Shown here piece by piece: positions 63,837 through 64,000 of a stretch of 64,000 nt of DNA. The notes under the pieces were generated by a model. It saw nothing but the letters and a program-made list of their open reading frames with translations, was not told where the DNA came from and searched no databases. This DNA is from Mesorhizobium sp. AR02 (GTDB taxonomy: Bacteria > Pseudomonadota > Alphaproteobacteria > Rhizobiales > Rhizobiaceae): contig NZ_CP080533.1 in the NCBI RefSeq assembly GCF_024746835.1, positions 62,001-126,000 of the forward strand, given 5' to 3'. Position numbers and translations under genes: made by a program. Position 1 is the first letter of the stretch, and each line of letters starts with the position of its first letter.

Positions 63837-64000
63837 TTAGACGGCGAATTCGGACCGGATCCGGTCCGTATCGGCGCCAAGGGCGGGAACGCGGGGGACG
63901 GTTGCGAATCCCTCCGACCGGCCTGCCGGCATCGGCACGGAGATGCGCCTGCCGTCCGGCAGCGCCACCTCTGTCCGGCGCAACGCCTTGTGGTGCGGCA
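63837..64000 (-). CDS. CaiB/BaiF-type CoA-transferase, C-terminal end (partial)
   Basis: Last 53 codons, entering from the right edge: VALPDGRRISVPMPAGRSEG, PRVPALGADTDRIRSEFAV and TAA. The end is characteristic of family III CoA-transferases (PRVPALGADTDRI). First visible gene of the operon; would load the acid with CoA. Confidence 0.8.
   Translation of the reverse strand, partial: PHHKALRRTEVALPDGRRISVPMPAGRSEGFATVPRVPALGADTDRIRSEFAV

Overview
The window looks like an accessory (island or plasmid-like) stretch of a Mesorhizobium-type alphaproteobacterium. The main reasons are several DUF768 proteins (a family described mostly from Mesorhizobium loti), a MucR/Ros-type regulator, rhizobial outer-membrane beta-barrels, CsbD, DUF3309 and entericidin stress proteins, and high-GC codon use. 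I see no rRNA, tRNA or CRISPR array.

Layout. 0-5.4 kb: frameshifted tniA/tniB of a Tn5053/Tn402-type transposon, then an IS21 remnant (istB intact, istA gutted) with an IS3-family element inserted in its end. 5.4-9.5 kb: small hypothetical genes, a DUF768/DUF3606-like pair, a broken histidine kinase and a secreted cupin. 9.7-20 kb: mostly wreckage (scpB, a histidine-phosphatase gene cut by an IS5-family element, IS110, SRAP, CsbD) plus a phosphoesterase and an IS407-like element containing a second IS5 copy. 20-23 kb: a compact sugar-modification module (WxcM-like isomerase, FAD oxidoreductase, family-2 glycosyltransferase). 24-29.5 kb: a decayed ParB-like gene, DUF768 genes, a phage-like operon (HNH endonuclease to a DNA-binding replication-type protein, with iteron-like repeats) and an outer-membrane barrel. 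29.5-37.5 kb: two acetyltransferases, a second identical IS3 copy, MucR and a second barrel. 37.4-40 kb: an IS1595-type transposon with 35-nt inverted ends and passenger genes. 40-50 kb: phage-like and secreted small proteins, XRE, CsbD, entericidin, then a group II intron fragment. 51-54 kb: a CHASE3 histidine kinase and a periplasmic binding protein. 54-60 kb: a His-rich secreted protein, a YihY membrane protein, ArdC/DUF736/WGR genes typical of integrative elements. 60.8-64 kb: a tight catabolic operon (PrpD, citrate-lyase-like, MaoC-like hydratase, CoA-transferase) that could process itaconate, mesaconate or a related C5 acid.

Two themes connect scattered genes. First, matches to the alphaproteobacterial general-stress (EcfG/RpoE2) promoter, GGAAC-N16..18-(C)GTT, lie upstream of csbD, entericidin, two small secreted or zinc-ribbon genes and a 25-residue membrane peptide. 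Second, similar promoters precede four short non-coding units, each a 5' hairpin followed by a GC-rich terminator; a fifth unit has no clear promoter. I propose these as a family of stress-induced small RNAs.

A large share of the genes carry single-base frameshifts. This could be true decay of an island or uncorrected assembly error, and it should be settled before any pseudogene call is used.
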